From NCBI GenBank assembly GCA_002411365.1, contig DHSD01000017.1, positions 12,613-50,631 on the forward strand: 38,019 bases of DNA. Reading direction: 5' to 3'. Origin of the DNA: Ruminococcaceae bacterium UBA5295. Its GTDB lineage: Bacteria > Bacillota > Clostridia > Oscillospirales > Acutalibacteraceae. Within the stretch, counting starts at the first letter, position 1, and every line of letters begins with the position of its first letter. Below are positions 8,130 to 15,758 of the stretch, one piece after another. The position numbers and the translations under genes were made by a program. Under the pieces are notes generated by a model. The model was not told where the DNA came from. It did not search any database and saw only the letters and a list, made by a program, of their open reading frames with translations.

Positions 8130-9400
8130 GTCAGTATGCCGCGGTCCGACTGCTGGATTATGAGGATATTCTCTTCGTAGCCCGTATCTGCATTGATATA
8201 AACAAGCACGCGTTCGCTGTTTATGCCCGAACACAGGAACTCATAAGTCAGCTTTTCACTGCCGTCATCTGTAGGTATGAGTGCAGGGCGGCTCTGTATA
8301 ATTTTAAGCCTCGGGCTTACTTTTTCCTGCGCCTGTGCAGCCGTCAGTTTTGCCTTAAGGTTCCTGTCATTGTGGTTCATTATATATCCTGCAGACTCAA
8401 AGCGGACTATCCTGTCGCTGTCGAGCGCAACGCCAATTTTTATGAGGTCCGGGTAGCAGATCACGCCGTCCTGGTCATAAGCATAGTTTATCAGGCAGAT
8501 GTTGTCTTCTATGGCATAGTAGCTTTCCTTCATGCTTTTTATGCCGCGCGAGCCGAGAAAATCCCGCGCTTTTTTAGAAGCTTCCGCATAGCCAAATTTA
8601 GAGCTTCCCACTGCGCGGGAATCCACCATGCTCGAAACCAGCCCGCCGGCCTTTGTAACCGAAATGGTGATATTTCCGTTCTCAGCCGTAAAGTTATACA
8701 CCGGCAGCGTTCCGGCATTGTCCTGCGTATGTGTAAGCTGGCTCTGCTTCATGCCGAGAAAATCGGCCGCAATATTTTCGGCGTTCCCCTGAAGTACCTG
8801 TTCCTTTCCCTGCGTAAGCTTGGGTTTACGGTTCATGACGCTGCTCGAAAAAGGGCCGTCATAGATAAGTGACGGAAAATTGCTGAAATCGTCTGCTGTT
8901 TCTTTCACGCTGTCATGGAATGTTTCCGCATCGCTGAAATCAGTATCAACAGTCTGCATGTCGTTTGAAAGCTTTTTTGAGTAAGCACCAAGGCTCTGCA
9001 GCGTTTTAAATTCGCCCGCTGTGATTGCCTCTCCCTGCGATGTGCGCTTTGAAAGCGACATGGCGAAGTCACCCACCTGGGTTATAAAGCGGCTCACATT
9101 ATCAATTGAATTGTCGCCGACCGGTAGAACCGAAAGCGCGGATTTCGCCATGCCCGACTCCTGCATAAGTTTTGCCGCAAGGCCGTTCTGCTCCGTCGGC
9201 GTGTTTGTGTACGGCGCTTTTTCGAGAGCCGTTTCAATATTTCCCACATGGTTACCAAGGTCACTCAGCGCCCGGCGGTAGCTGTACTGAAGGCCGCGCT
9301 TGTATTTTTCGGCCTGCATAAAACCGTAAACTGCCGTGCCACTGAGCACCGCTACGAGTAGCACGACAGACACCACGGCAGAAATCCTTTTTTTGCGCAT
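8123..9400 (-). CDS. ypeB: Spore germination protein YpeB
   Basis: A 425-residue protein with one N-terminal membrane segment (about 7-27), a long helical middle and C-terminal PepSY-like repeats (about 250-420) ending with a YINADTGYEE-type strand. This matches YpeB, which in Bacillus is needed to place and stabilise the cortex-lytic enzyme SleB in the spore, and it marks the organism as a spore former. ATG 9400 follows GGGGTGA. sleB, usually next to ypeB, is absent on both sides here. Upstream on this strand, TGAATA near 9440 resembles a sigma-G -35 element, but the matching -10 is poor, so forespore control is inferred from the family only. Confidence 0.9.
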   Translation of the reverse strand: MRKKRISAVVSVVLLVAVLSGTAVYGFMQAEKYKRGLQYSYRRALSDLGNHVGNIETALEKAPYTNTPTEQNGLAAKLMQESGMAKSALSVLPVGDNSIDNVSRFITQVGDFAMSLSKRTSQGEAITAGEFKTLQSLGAYSKKLSNDMQTVDTDFSDAETFHDSVKETADDFSNFPSLIYDGPFSSSVMNRKPKLTQGKEQVLQGNAENIAADFLGMKQSQLTHTQDNAGTLPVYNFTAENGNITISVTKAGGLVSSMVDSRAVGSSKFGYAEASKKARDFLGSRGIKSMKESYYAIEDNICLINYAYDQDGVICYPDLIKIGVALDSDRIVRFESAGYIMNHNDRNLKAKLTAAQAQEKVSPRLKIIQSRPALIPTDDGSEKLTYEFLCSGINSERVLVYINADTGYEENILIIQQSDRGILTK

Positions 9401-9749
9401 ATTTTCACCCCGTATTATTTTTAGTCCGCCGTGGCAAAATATTCATACGATAAATTGCGAAAAATCGTCATTGTGGTTTCGAAAATGACAATTTTTCATA
9501 ACAGAAAGACGTATTTTTGTAATAACGCACAATTATGCAGCCTGAATCATTTTAGCACTGTACTTTATGATTATTCTATGTTATTATATTGGCAATATCC
9601 CGAGTCATGACAACCATATTTTTTACTGAATTGGTATTATTTTTGGACGATATATATATATCAATGCCACATGGGTATTTTTCTTAAAAAATTCTTTAAT
9701 AATAAAAGCAATTGCATCGCCCCGAAAATGCAGTTATGGAGGGATTGGT
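9401..9749. other. Divergent AT-rich gap between ypeB and the EAL gene
   Basis: No ORF here is convincing. The gap must carry both promoters. It contains an imperfect inverted repeat (9459-9497), an alternating AT tract near 9650-9662 and the ribosome site GGAGGG before 9750. No c-di-GMP riboswitch was recognised although the neighbour is a c-di-GMP enzyme. Confidence 0.6.
9459..9497. repeat. Inverted repeat in the ypeB/EAL divergent gap
   Basis: GAAAAATCGTCATT (9459-9472) and AATGACAATTTTTC (9484-9497) are complementary over 14 positions with one mismatch, which becomes a G-U pair only in a minus-strand RNA. It lies in the 60-100 bp upstream of ypeB and could be an operator or a hairpin in its leader. 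Confidence 0.45.
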
Positions 9750-10622
9750 ATGTGCAAAGCATCCAGCCATGCCCAAAAAGCTTCGTCCGGAGATTCCCCG
9801 GCAGGCATCGGCAGGCCACAGGTTGCGCTTGACCGGGACAGTCCTGTTTACCAGCATCATCTCGAAGACTTAATGTACCACGCGTTAAAAGATGATAAAT
9901 TTATAATCTATTATCAGCCTCTTTACAGCATACAGGATAATAATTTCACGGAAGCGGAGGCGCTTCTGCGGCTGCAGGACGAAAGCGGCCGTTTTGTTCC
10001 TCCCGACGAATTCATACCCATAGCCGAGAAAAACGGGATGATAATGGAAATCAGCAGCATGGTCCTAAATAAGGTTGCCGGATATATCCGCTCGATGCTG
10101 TCCTGTGGTACCGACATCGACTCTATCTCCATTAATCTTTCCGCAGTAGACCTCACACGGCCGGATCTTGCCGACCATGTCCTCGACATTATCCGCAAAA
10201 ACCACATTTCGCCAAACCGCATAGTCCTTGAAATTACCGAGAGCATACTCATACGCAACTACCGCCAGGCAGGCGACCAGATACGCGAAATGAGCAGTGA
10301 AAGCATCCAGTTTGCGCTCGACGATTTCGGCACAGGGTACTCAAACATTGCCAATGTTATTGACCTGCCTTTTGACGACGTGAAAATCGACAAGAGCCTT
10401 ATATGGGACTCCATTAAAAACAGGAAATGCAATATTGTGATACGCGAGCTTACAAAAGCTTTTAAGGATATCCATCTTGGCGTCATCGCAGAAGGCGTCG
10501 AAACTCCTGAGCACGACAGGTTTGTCCGCCAGTGCGGGTGCGACAGGATACAAGGGTTCCGGTACGCAAAGCCAATGCCTTCAAGCAGGGTGTATGATTA
10601 CTTTGGCCGCAAGATGGCCTGA
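9750..10622 (+). CDS. EAL-domain cyclic di-GMP phosphodiesterase
   Basis: A 290-residue soluble protein with a short polar N terminus (1-35) and a single EAL domain (about 38-288). The catalytic set appears intact: EAL at 70-72 (AEALLRL), the asparagine in SINLSA, the glutamate in LEITES, DDFGTG from 191, the lysine in VKIDKSL, the glutamate in VIAEGVET and QGFRYAKPMP. It should therefore hydrolyse c-di-GMP to pGpG. There is no sensor or membrane segment, so it is probably controlled by expression or partners. GGAGGG precedes ATG 9750. A GGDEF enzyme lies 3.6 kb away, but the two are not an operon. Confidence 0.93.
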   Translation: MCKASSHAQKASSGDSPAGIGRPQVALDRDSPVYQHHLEDLMYHALKDDKFIIYYQPLYSIQDNNFTEAEALLRLQDESGRFVPPDEFIPIAEKNGMIMEISSMVLNKVAGYIRSMLSCGTDIDSISINLSAVDLTRPDLADHVLDIIRKNHISPNRIVLEITESILIRNYRQAGDQIREMSSESIQFALDDFGTGYSNIANVIDLPFDDVKIDKSLIWDSIKNRKCNIVIRELTKAFKDIHLGVIAEGVETPEHDRFVRQCGCDRIQGFRYAKPMPSSRVYDYFGRKMA

Positions 10623-10664
10623 TATACAATAAAGCGAATCACATAAAAAGGCATATTTGGTATT

Positions 10665-11588
10665 TTAAAGGTTTTCCGTGAAAAAGCGGAACGCATTGCC
10701 GTAAAATACCGCGTCAGCAAGTTCACTGCCGAATTCTTTGCAGAAAGCGGAATGGATATTTGCTACGTCTTCCGTGCCATGGATACCGTCAGGCAGGGCG
10801 CACCCATCAAAGTCTGAGCCCAGCGCAAGGGCTTTTTCGCCTCCAATGTGCAGGTAATGGTCGGCATGCCTTATGATATCTTCCACCGTCACCCTGCCAC
10901 CAGCCAAGAATCCTCTGCAGAAATTAAGCCCCACGAGACCGCCGCCTTTCACAATTTCGCGGAACTGGTCATCGGTTAGGTTCCGCCTGCAGTCAAAGAC
11001 TCCCTTTGAGTCCGAATGTGACGCTACAAACGGCCTTTTCGCCGTTTTGGCAACATCCCAGAAGCCCTTCTCAGAAAGGTGCGAAATGTCAACTATTATG
11101 CCAAGTTGTTCCATCTCGCGCACAAGGTCAAACCCAAAAGGCGTGAGGCCGCCAGCGTTTTCAACCATGCAGCCGTCACCGGCTTCGCATTTTCCGTTCC
11201 ATGTGAGAGTTATAAGGCGCACTCCGGCTTTATAGGCATTGTACAGGTTCTCTATCCTGCCGGCAAGCGCGCCTGAGCCTTCAATAGAAAGCAGCGCAAT
11301 TTCTTTTGAGTTTTCGGCTGCTTTGCGCATATCGCCTGAAGAGCGGCAGAATGAGATGGTACCGCTGTTCTTTTCCATTTGTTCCGCAAAGAAGCCCGCA
11401 TTCCGGCTGAAAAAGCCGTATGCCTCTTTGCCGCGCAGGCTGTCGTCTATCCAGATTGCAAATACCTGCGCCCAGCTCCCGTACTTTTTCCCTTTCTCAA
11501 GGTTTACGCTCAGTTTGGCATTTTTTAGCTCTTCCCGATTTTCACGGCATTTTGTCAGTGTATCGCAGTGAAGGTCAAAATATTTCAC
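10665..11588 (-). CDS. Membrane dipeptidase family (peptidase M19) zinc dipeptidase
   Basis: A metal-dependent dipeptidase of the renal dipeptidase/M19 family. FDLHCDT at the N terminus gives the HxD metal ligands, followed by the LSIEGSGAL glutamate, VDISHLSEKGFWDV and SHSDSKGVFDCRRNLTDDQ histidines, and LGSDFDGC near the end, all standard metal- or substrate-site segments. I use GTG at 11588 (307 residues), nine bases after AAGGGG, because the protein then begins MKYFDLHCDT like its relatives; a longer ATG start at 11627 has no ribosome site. No signal peptide is seen, so it is probably cytosolic. It is transcribed convergently with the EAL gene and divergently from ansA. Confidence 0.92.
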   Translation of the reverse strand: MKYFDLHCDTLTKCRENREELKNAKLSVNLEKGKKYGSWAQVFAIWIDDSLRGKEAYGFFSRNAGFFAEQMEKNSGTISFCRSSGDMRKAAENSKEIALLSIEGSGALAGRIENLYNAYKAGVRLITLTWNGKCEAGDGCMVENAGGLTPFGFDLVREMEQLGIIVDISHLSEKGFWDVAKTAKRPFVASHSDSKGVFDCRRNLTDDQFREIVKGGGLVGLNFCRGFLAGGRVTVEDIIRHADHYLHIGGEKALALGSDFDGCALPDGIHGTEDVANIHSAFCKEFGSELADAVFYGNAFRFFTENL

Positions 11589-11755
11589 ATCAGAAATCCC
11601 CTTTTTTATTTTTCGGGCGCGCCGCATGGCCGCCCGTACTTTTTATGTACAATGCCCCTTTAATACATTCGAACATATAGAGTATAAGGAAAATGCGCCA
11701 ATGTCAAGCAGCAGGGCTCAAAGATGGAATAAAGCCCAACCCGCAAAATAAGCAC

Positions 11756-11784
11756 TGTTACATTCCCTATTACTATGCTATACT
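11756..11784 (+). promoter_or_regulatory. Probable sigma-A promoter for ansA
   Basis: TATACT at 11779-11784 is preceded by TG one base away (TGC-TATACT), an extended -10. A weak -35 (TTACAT or TGTTAC) lies near 11756-11763. It is about 100 bp upstream of ansA and 40 bp before the leader ORF. Confidence 0.5.
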
Positions 11785-11824
11785 GATTTTACTATGCCGA
11801 AACGCATTAGGGGGGGAAGAATCA

Positions 11825-11887
11825 GTGTCTGCGGTAACAGGCAAGCAGGCCTGTTACCGCAGACATAAAAGCATTCGCAATATATGA
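11825..11887 (+). CDS. Putative 20-codon leader ORF coupled to ansA
   Basis: GTG at 11825 lies about seven bases after the long purine ribosome site AGGGGGGGAAG, and the frame runs 20 codons to TGA 11885-11887. The TGA overlaps the ansA ATG in ATGA. The ansA ATG has no ribosome site of its own, so this short ORF would deliver ribosomes to it. The peptide begins MSAVTGKQACYRR; it is basic and has no run of asparagine or aspartate. A perfect 16-bp hairpin lies wholly inside it. The arrangement suggests translational coupling or leader control; function is inferred. Confidence 0.5.
   Translation: MSAVTGKQACYRRHKSIRNI
11827..11864 (+). promoter_or_regulatory. Perfect 16-bp hairpin in the ansA leader
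   Basis: GTCTGCGGTAACAGGC (11827-11842) is exactly complementary to 11849-11864 with a 6-nt loop, extendable by a T-A pair. No T run follows on either strand, so it is not a simple terminator. It starts within the GTG of the leader ORF and ends 20 bp before the ansA ATG, so it could block ribosomes, be an mRNA-stability element, or be a repressor-binding palindrome in DNA. Confidence 0.75.
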
Positions 11888-12909
11888 AAAAAATACTTTT
11901 AATCACGACGGGCGGCACAATCGCCTGCAGGCAGACGAGTGAAGGGCTTGCACCGGACATAAGCGACAACAGCCTCATATCGCTGCGCGGGCTGCCGCCA
12001 GGTTTCCAGGTAACGGTCAAGCCACTGTTCCGGCTTGACAGCTCTAACATACAGCCAGAAGAATGGCAGCGCATAGCCCACACAGTAGCGGAAGAATACA
12101 GGCATTACGATGGCATTGTGCTCACACATGGCACAGACACTATGGCATACACGGCATCAGCCCTTTCGTTCATGCTACACAATATTAAAGTACCGCTTGT
12201 GCTCACAGGCTCACAGCTCCCTTTGACGCACCTGCTTACCGACGGCATCGAAAACCTGCGATGCGCGTTTGCCATGGCTGCTTCCGGTAATCCCGGCGTA
12301 TTTGTTGCATTCCACCGCAAAGTAATCCTCGGCACGCGCGCCGTGAAAGTGCGGACATTCGCCATGGACGCTTTCGAGAGCATAAATTACCCCTACATAG
12401 CCTGCATAGACGCAAAGGGCCTTGTCATAAACAAAAGCGCCCTGCCAAAAGCCAGCGGTGATTTCATGCTTAATGATAAAATATGCAACCGCGTTTTCCT
12501 TCTCAAGCTTACACCCGGGCTCGACCCTGATATTTTCGACGCGCTGCTGAAAATGAATTACCGCGGCATTGTAATCGAGGCTTTCGGCGTCGGCGGGCTC
12601 AATTTTATCCGCCGCGACCTCGTCGCAAAGCTAAGAATGATGATAAAGGCAGGCGTCACCATTGTTGTGTGCAGCCAGTGCCTTTACGAACCGAGCGACT
12701 TCTCAATTTATCAGACTGGGCGCAAGGTTCTGGAAACAGGAGTGCTCGAGGCAAAAGACATGACAACCGAGGCAGCCGTAACAAAGCTGATGTGGGTCCT
12801 CGGGCAGACAGGCGATGCTGACGAAATCCGCAGGCTCTACACTGAAAACTGCGCAGGCGAGTACAGCACAGGCCGTTTTTCACCCGATGAGATGGATGAA
12901 CGGCAGTAG
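11884..12909 (+). CDS. ansA: Type I L-asparaginase (AnsA family)
   Basis: A 341-residue asparaginase hydrolysing asparagine to aspartate and ammonia. The first catalytic motif is ITTGGTIA with the nucleophilic threonine at about 12; the second is THGTDTMAYTASALSF, with the partner lysine region GSQLPLTHLLTDG after it. There is no signal peptide, which fits the cytoplasmic, low-affinity type I enzymes rather than the secreted type II. The start is fixed by the family N terminus MKKILLITTGG, although no ribosome site precedes it; see the leader ORF. It is a single gene closed by an intrinsic terminator. Confidence 0.95.
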   Translation: MKKILLITTGGTIACRQTSEGLAPDISDNSLISLRGLPPGFQVTVKPLFRLDSSNIQPEEWQRIAHTVAEEYRHYDGIVLTHGTDTMAYTASALSFMLHNIKVPLVLTGSQLPLTHLLTDGIENLRCAFAMAASGNPGVFVAFHRKVILGTRAVKVRTFAMDAFESINYPYIACIDAKGLVINKSALPKASGDFMLNDKICNRVFLLKLTPGLDPDIFDALLKMNYRGIVIEAFGVGGLNFIRRDLVAKLRMMIKAGVTIVVCSQCLYEPSDFSIYQTGRKVLETGVLEAKDMTTEAAVTKLMWVLGQTGDADEIRRLYTENCAGEYSTGRFSPDEMDERQ

Positions 12910-13285
12910 CTTTTTGCAGTTCCAGCATATGAGCACAAGGATGCGCCCTGAAGGATAAACTTTCAGGGCGCATTTTCTGCACATATTTACCGCTGTGCGC
13001 TGTTCAGTTACCTGCGCCGGATTTTCTGCAGCTGCGCAGTCGGATTTTGGCCGCCTGCTTATTAGCAGCTTGAGTGGCCGCAGCATAATGCGGCTCATCA
13101 GCGCAAACATCACAATAATTAAAATTGCAAGCATCACGCCAATATTATATGCAGCATAAATTATAATGCCAGAAAGTGCAATAGCTTATCGGAAACAGCG
13201 GCGCGGGTATTCTGCGGCGCACCCTGACTCGCTTTTTATCTGATGAAAGACTTTTACCGCTCTCGCATTTTTTTAAAAATATCAC
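12880..13285 (-). pseudogene. Probable frameshifted small membrane protein with C-terminal zinc ribbon
   Basis: On the minus strand a GTG at 13285 follows AAGGGGAAGGA and starts a basic segment (DKKRVRVRRRIPAPLFPI). It goes out of frame at 13186-13187. One base later, in another frame, the product continues AIALSGIIIYAAYNIGVM, a hydrophobic stretch, then LRPLKLLISRR, a linker and a CxxC...CxxC pair (CRKC and CWNC) ending at 12880. Removing one A:T pair in the AAGCT context (13186/13187) joins the two into a ~134-residue protein with a basic head, two close membrane segments and a zinc ribbon. The tail overlaps the last 30 bp of ansA antisense. I do not recognise the family. It may be a decayed gene, a sequencing indel or coincidence. 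Confidence 0.4.
12941..12976 (+). terminator. Intrinsic terminator of ansA
   Basis: ATGCGCCCTGAA (12941-12952) pairs perfectly with TTCAGGGCGCAT (12962-12973) and continues TTTTC. The same bases encode part of the zinc-ribbon reading frame on the opposite strand. Confidence 0.8.
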
Positions 13286-13695
13286 ATTAATAAGTCCTTC
13301 CCCTTTGATGCTTTGCAGCATAACAAAGTAAATTTATTGTATATATGTAGTGTAATTTATATACCCCTATTAAATAATATATTTCGTTGCTGTTCACTTG
13401 CAGTAAACCTGCATTTGACATTTTTTAAAATTGCCCTTAGCTGCAGGAAAAAGTCTAAGCACCATATTTCGGCATGTTCTGTAGTTTTAGACTTCAAGTC
13501 TATAAAGCTGTAAAAATTTTATTTATAATTTTTCTACTTGAAGTGGCCAGCAGATACACAATAAATTTTAGTATTCAAAACTGCATCATGGCAAACATTT
13601 TGAATATGTAGGTTTACAATAAATTTTTTATAGAACCAAAGGCCATGTTTTTTCAGAAATAATTACAAAAGCATATGGTTTTTTTATTTTTCCTG
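13286..13695. other. AT-rich non-coding gap
   Basis: No supported gene. The only ORF of size (13313-13513, +) has no ribosome site and a composition typical of noise. The stretch contains the palindrome AGACTTCAAGTCT at 13488-13500 and a hairpin flanked by direct repeats (separate entry). Confidence 0.6.
13558..13627. repeat. Direct repeat pair flanking an inverted repeat
   Basis: ACAATAAATTTT occurs at 13558-13569 and again at 13616-13627. Between them TATTCAAAA (13572-13580) is perfectly complementary to TTTTGAATA (13598-13606). The layout resembles a tiny element with target-site copies, but the DNA is very AT-rich and no coding part exists. Confidence 0.35.
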
Positions 13696-13723
13696 TTTAC
13701 AAATGAAATATTTGCAATATACT
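13696..13723 (+). promoter_or_regulatory. Sigma-A promoter for the coiled-coil gene
   Basis: TTTACA (13696-13701), 16-bp spacer, TATACT (13718-13723), about 40 bp before the ATG at 13764. Confidence 0.6.
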
Positions 13724-13763
13724 GATAATAAAGATAATATTTTATTTGAAGGGAGCACCCCAC

Positions 13764-14000
13764 ATGCCAAGAGGCAAAACTAAAACCAGCCAGGAAAGGC
13801 TCAGCGAAATTGACGGATATATCAAAACCCTTGAAGAAAGGAAAGCCAAACTTGATGAGAGAATCAAAGACTTGAAAAATCAGAAGCAGGATATTTTCAC
13901 AAAGGAAAAGCAAAAACAAATGGAAAAAATCCAGGATTTAATTTATAAATCAGGCTTTACGGCTGAAGAAGTTCTGGAAAAGCTTAAAAAGGTAGAATAA
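13764..14000 (+). CDS. Small basic coiled-coil protein, unknown function
   Basis: A 78-residue, highly charged protein beginning MPRGKTKTSQERLSEIDGYI. Residues 10-60 are a near-continuous heptad-like helix rich in K and E (TLEERKAKLDERIKDLKNQK), followed by a short helix-turn SGFTAEEVLEKLKKVE. It resembles widespread small Firmicutes hypotheticals with a coiled coil plus a C-terminal 'gFt.eEvl..lk' tail; no function is assigned. ATG 13764 is used because GAAGGGAG lies eight bases upstream; an upstream in-frame TTG is less likely. It has its own promoter and terminator, so it is a single-gene unit. Confidence 0.75.
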   Translation: MPRGKTKTSQERLSEIDGYIKTLEERKAKLDERIKDLKNQKQDIFTKEKQKQMEKIQDLIYKSGFTAEEVLEKLKKVE

Positions 14001-14137
14001 TATAGAGCTTTTCCATAGTGATTTTTTGTTGCAAAATATTTATAAAACATCAGATCTATAATAATTTCTAATTGCCATAAGCATTGTTTCGATTTTCGCT
14101 TCTGGTTCCGAAACATAACTTTTCCGCATAAAAAGAC

Positions 14138-14178
14138 AGATGGTGTTGTCCGAAAGGACTAAAACGCCATCTTTTCTT
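14138..14178 (+). terminator. Intrinsic terminator
   Basis: AGATGGTGTT (14138-14147) pairs with AACGCCATCT (14163-14172), with an inner GTCC-GAAA-GGAC hairpin (14148-14159), then TTTTCTTTATTT. It probably ends the coiled-coil gene transcript, 137 bp downstream of its stop. Confidence 0.85.
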
Positions 14179-14240
14179 TATTTCCACACAAAATATTTTA
14201 GTTTTGGCATATCGGCCGGCCCTTTATTTCACAGCCGCAG

Positions 14241-15215
14241 TCAGCACTTTTTGTTTTTGCAATCCCACACAGAAGTTACTATCTGATTTTTCCCCTGCGC
14301 CTTTGCCTGGTAAAGCAGCCTGTCGGCGGCCTCCAGCAGGCTTTTCCATTTAGTTTTGACATTCGCGTTTTCTTCGTAATATATTATCCCTGCGCTGAAA
14401 GTGACAGGGTAAAGCACTTCGTCGCAGAACGATTTCGCGAGCTCACACTGTATCCTGCTTATGGCGCCTGATGCCTGGGCAAGGCCCGTATGGCGGAAAA
14501 TAAAGATAAACTCTTCGCCTCCAAACCTGCCGACGATGTCGTCCATCCGTATATTTCTGCGCGCTATCTCTGAAAATCTACACAGGATTTTGTCGCCCAT
14601 AAGGTGGCCATACGTGTCGTTGATTTTTTTAAAGTTATCGAAGTCTATCATACAGAGGGAAAAACTTTTTTGCTTTTCAGTCTTAAGTATAGCGTCAAGG
14701 TCCTGTATCACGCTGTACTTATTAAAAACCTGTGTAGGCATATCTATTTTAAGTTTTTCCTTGAGTTGCTTTTCTTTCTGGACATGGTCGGCTATGTCAT
14801 TAAAAAACAGCACTGCGCACTTCTGGCCGGCATATCTTACCGGAAAGCCATCTATCTTAAACCATTTTATTTCTTTGCGGCATTGGCATAACAGCGTACT
14901 CTTGATTTCCACTGTCTGCATCTGTCTGTTATTCTGCATCATACATGTAACATTCTTCAGTAAATCGCATTTGTGGCATTTTCCCTGCCGCTCTGGTTTG
15001 CTGTTACCCGTATCTTCCAGGCAGCCTATAGCCTTGCAAAACGGAAGGCCGTTTGGCCCATGTGGACTACACGCGAAGTATTCCCTGAATTTACGGTTTG
15101 ATGAAACGATCATCAGGCCGGAATCAAGCATCACCGCACCAATCGGCAGATTTCGATACATATTATATAAAAGGGAATCTGCTCCATGAAATTCCGGAAC
15201 TAATGTCATTTTCAT
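14241..15215 (-). CDS. PAS-GGDEF diguanylate cyclase with cysteine-rich PAS
   Basis: A 324-residue soluble protein: PAS domain (about 10-140), short coiled linker (KEKQLKEKLKID) and GGDEF domain (about 155-318). The active-site motif is GGEEF at 232-236 and an inhibitory RxxD site (RMDD, 223-226) sits exactly five residues before it, so it should make c-di-GMP under product inhibition. The PAS insert contains FCKAIGC, KCHKCDLLKNVTC and LCQC, about eight cysteines, resembling the Cys-containing PAS variants of anaerobes and suggesting metal or redox sensing. ATG 15215 is chosen because AAGG lies eight bases before it; an in-frame TTG at 15233 is less likely. Confidence 0.9.
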   Translation of the reverse strand: MKMTLVPEFHGADSLLYNMYRNLPIGAVMLDSGLMIVSSNRKFREYFACSPHGPNGLPFCKAIGCLEDTGNSKPERQGKCHKCDLLKNVTCMMQNNRQMQTVEIKSTLLCQCRKEIKWFKIDGFPVRYAGQKCAVLFFNDIADHVQKEKQLKEKLKIDMPTQVFNKYSVIQDLDAILKTEKQKSFSLCMIDFDNFKKINDTYGHLMGDKILCRFSEIARRNIRMDDIVGRFGGEEFIFIFRHTGLAQASGAISRIQCELAKSFCDEVLYPVTFSAGIIYYEENANVKTKWKSLLEAADRLLYQAKAQGKNQIVTSVWDCKNKKC

Positions 15216-15663
15216 TTTCACGGCCTTTTTCAAACTTTAAAAGTCAAAAGCGAAAGCAGGCACAAAAAGCCTGCTGTCACTGCTGCGATATTAAAAAATT
15301 GCTATAATAACTGTATACGCATAGCCCATTCACATACAACGCAGTAAAACAGGTACATGGAAACTTTGCTGCTTTTCTCTGTGCAAGGGCAATAAAACAG
15401 GCCGTAATATAGAATACGCAATTAATCCGCAATGCCCCGGTTATTCGGCTGTATATGGAATCCCGTTTCCGCATTTGGAAAACAGATACCACACTTTAAT
15501 TCTTAATATTATATTGATTATACTCTGCATTTATTACGCATTTATTACCGAATCAATAAAAGCAAAGAAATTTATACATGTACAAAATACAAGCCATTGT
15601 GGAAAGTCTGTTATGCCTGATTAAGCCAAAATATTCCGTTACTTCGGCAGGCAAAATAAACAG
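15216..15663. other. Non-coding gap upstream of the diguanylate cyclase and xpaC
   Basis: No credible gene. A 7-bp hairpin AGCAGGC/GCCTGCT (15255-15275) lies in the leader of the diguanylate cyclase and, read on the minus strand, is followed by a T-rich run, so it could attenuate. The rest is featureless AT-rich DNA. Confidence 0.5.
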
Positions 15664-15692
15664 TTGTCAACCGTCACTAAATGCTTTATAAT
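15664..15692 (+). promoter_or_regulatory. Sigma-A promoter of xpaC-telA
   Basis: TTGTCA (15664-15669), 17-bp spacer, perfect TATAAT (15687-15692). A hairpin CTGTGTGCC/GGCGCACAG (15721-15740) followed by ATTTTT lies between it and the ribosome site and may attenuate transcription. Confidence 0.75.
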
Positions 15693-15758
15693 AAAAGTAA
15701 AAGCAAAAATTACTGTCCATCTGTGTGCCTTGGCGCACAGATTTTTCCGGAGGTAACC

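Noticed and set aside
8084..8872. 262-codon open frame on the plus strand antisense to ypeB
   Set aside because: It has no ribosome site, runs through the arg terminator and mirrors the codon pattern of the well-supported ypeB gene.
9401..9749. c-di-GMP riboswitch before the EAL gene
   Set aside because: None of the conserved GEMM core or its two-stem layout is present.
11825..11887. Classical amino-acid attenuator controlling ansA
   Set aside because: The peptide has no run of asparagine or aspartate codons and no terminator T run follows the hairpin; coupling is a better reading.
13313..13513. 66-codon plus-strand ORF in the AT-rich gap
   Set aside because: No ribosome site or promoter in position, low-complexity hydrophobic product and no supporting context.
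15277..15492. 71-codon minus-strand ORF upstream of the diguanylate cyclase
   Set aside because: No ribosome site and a random-looking composition.
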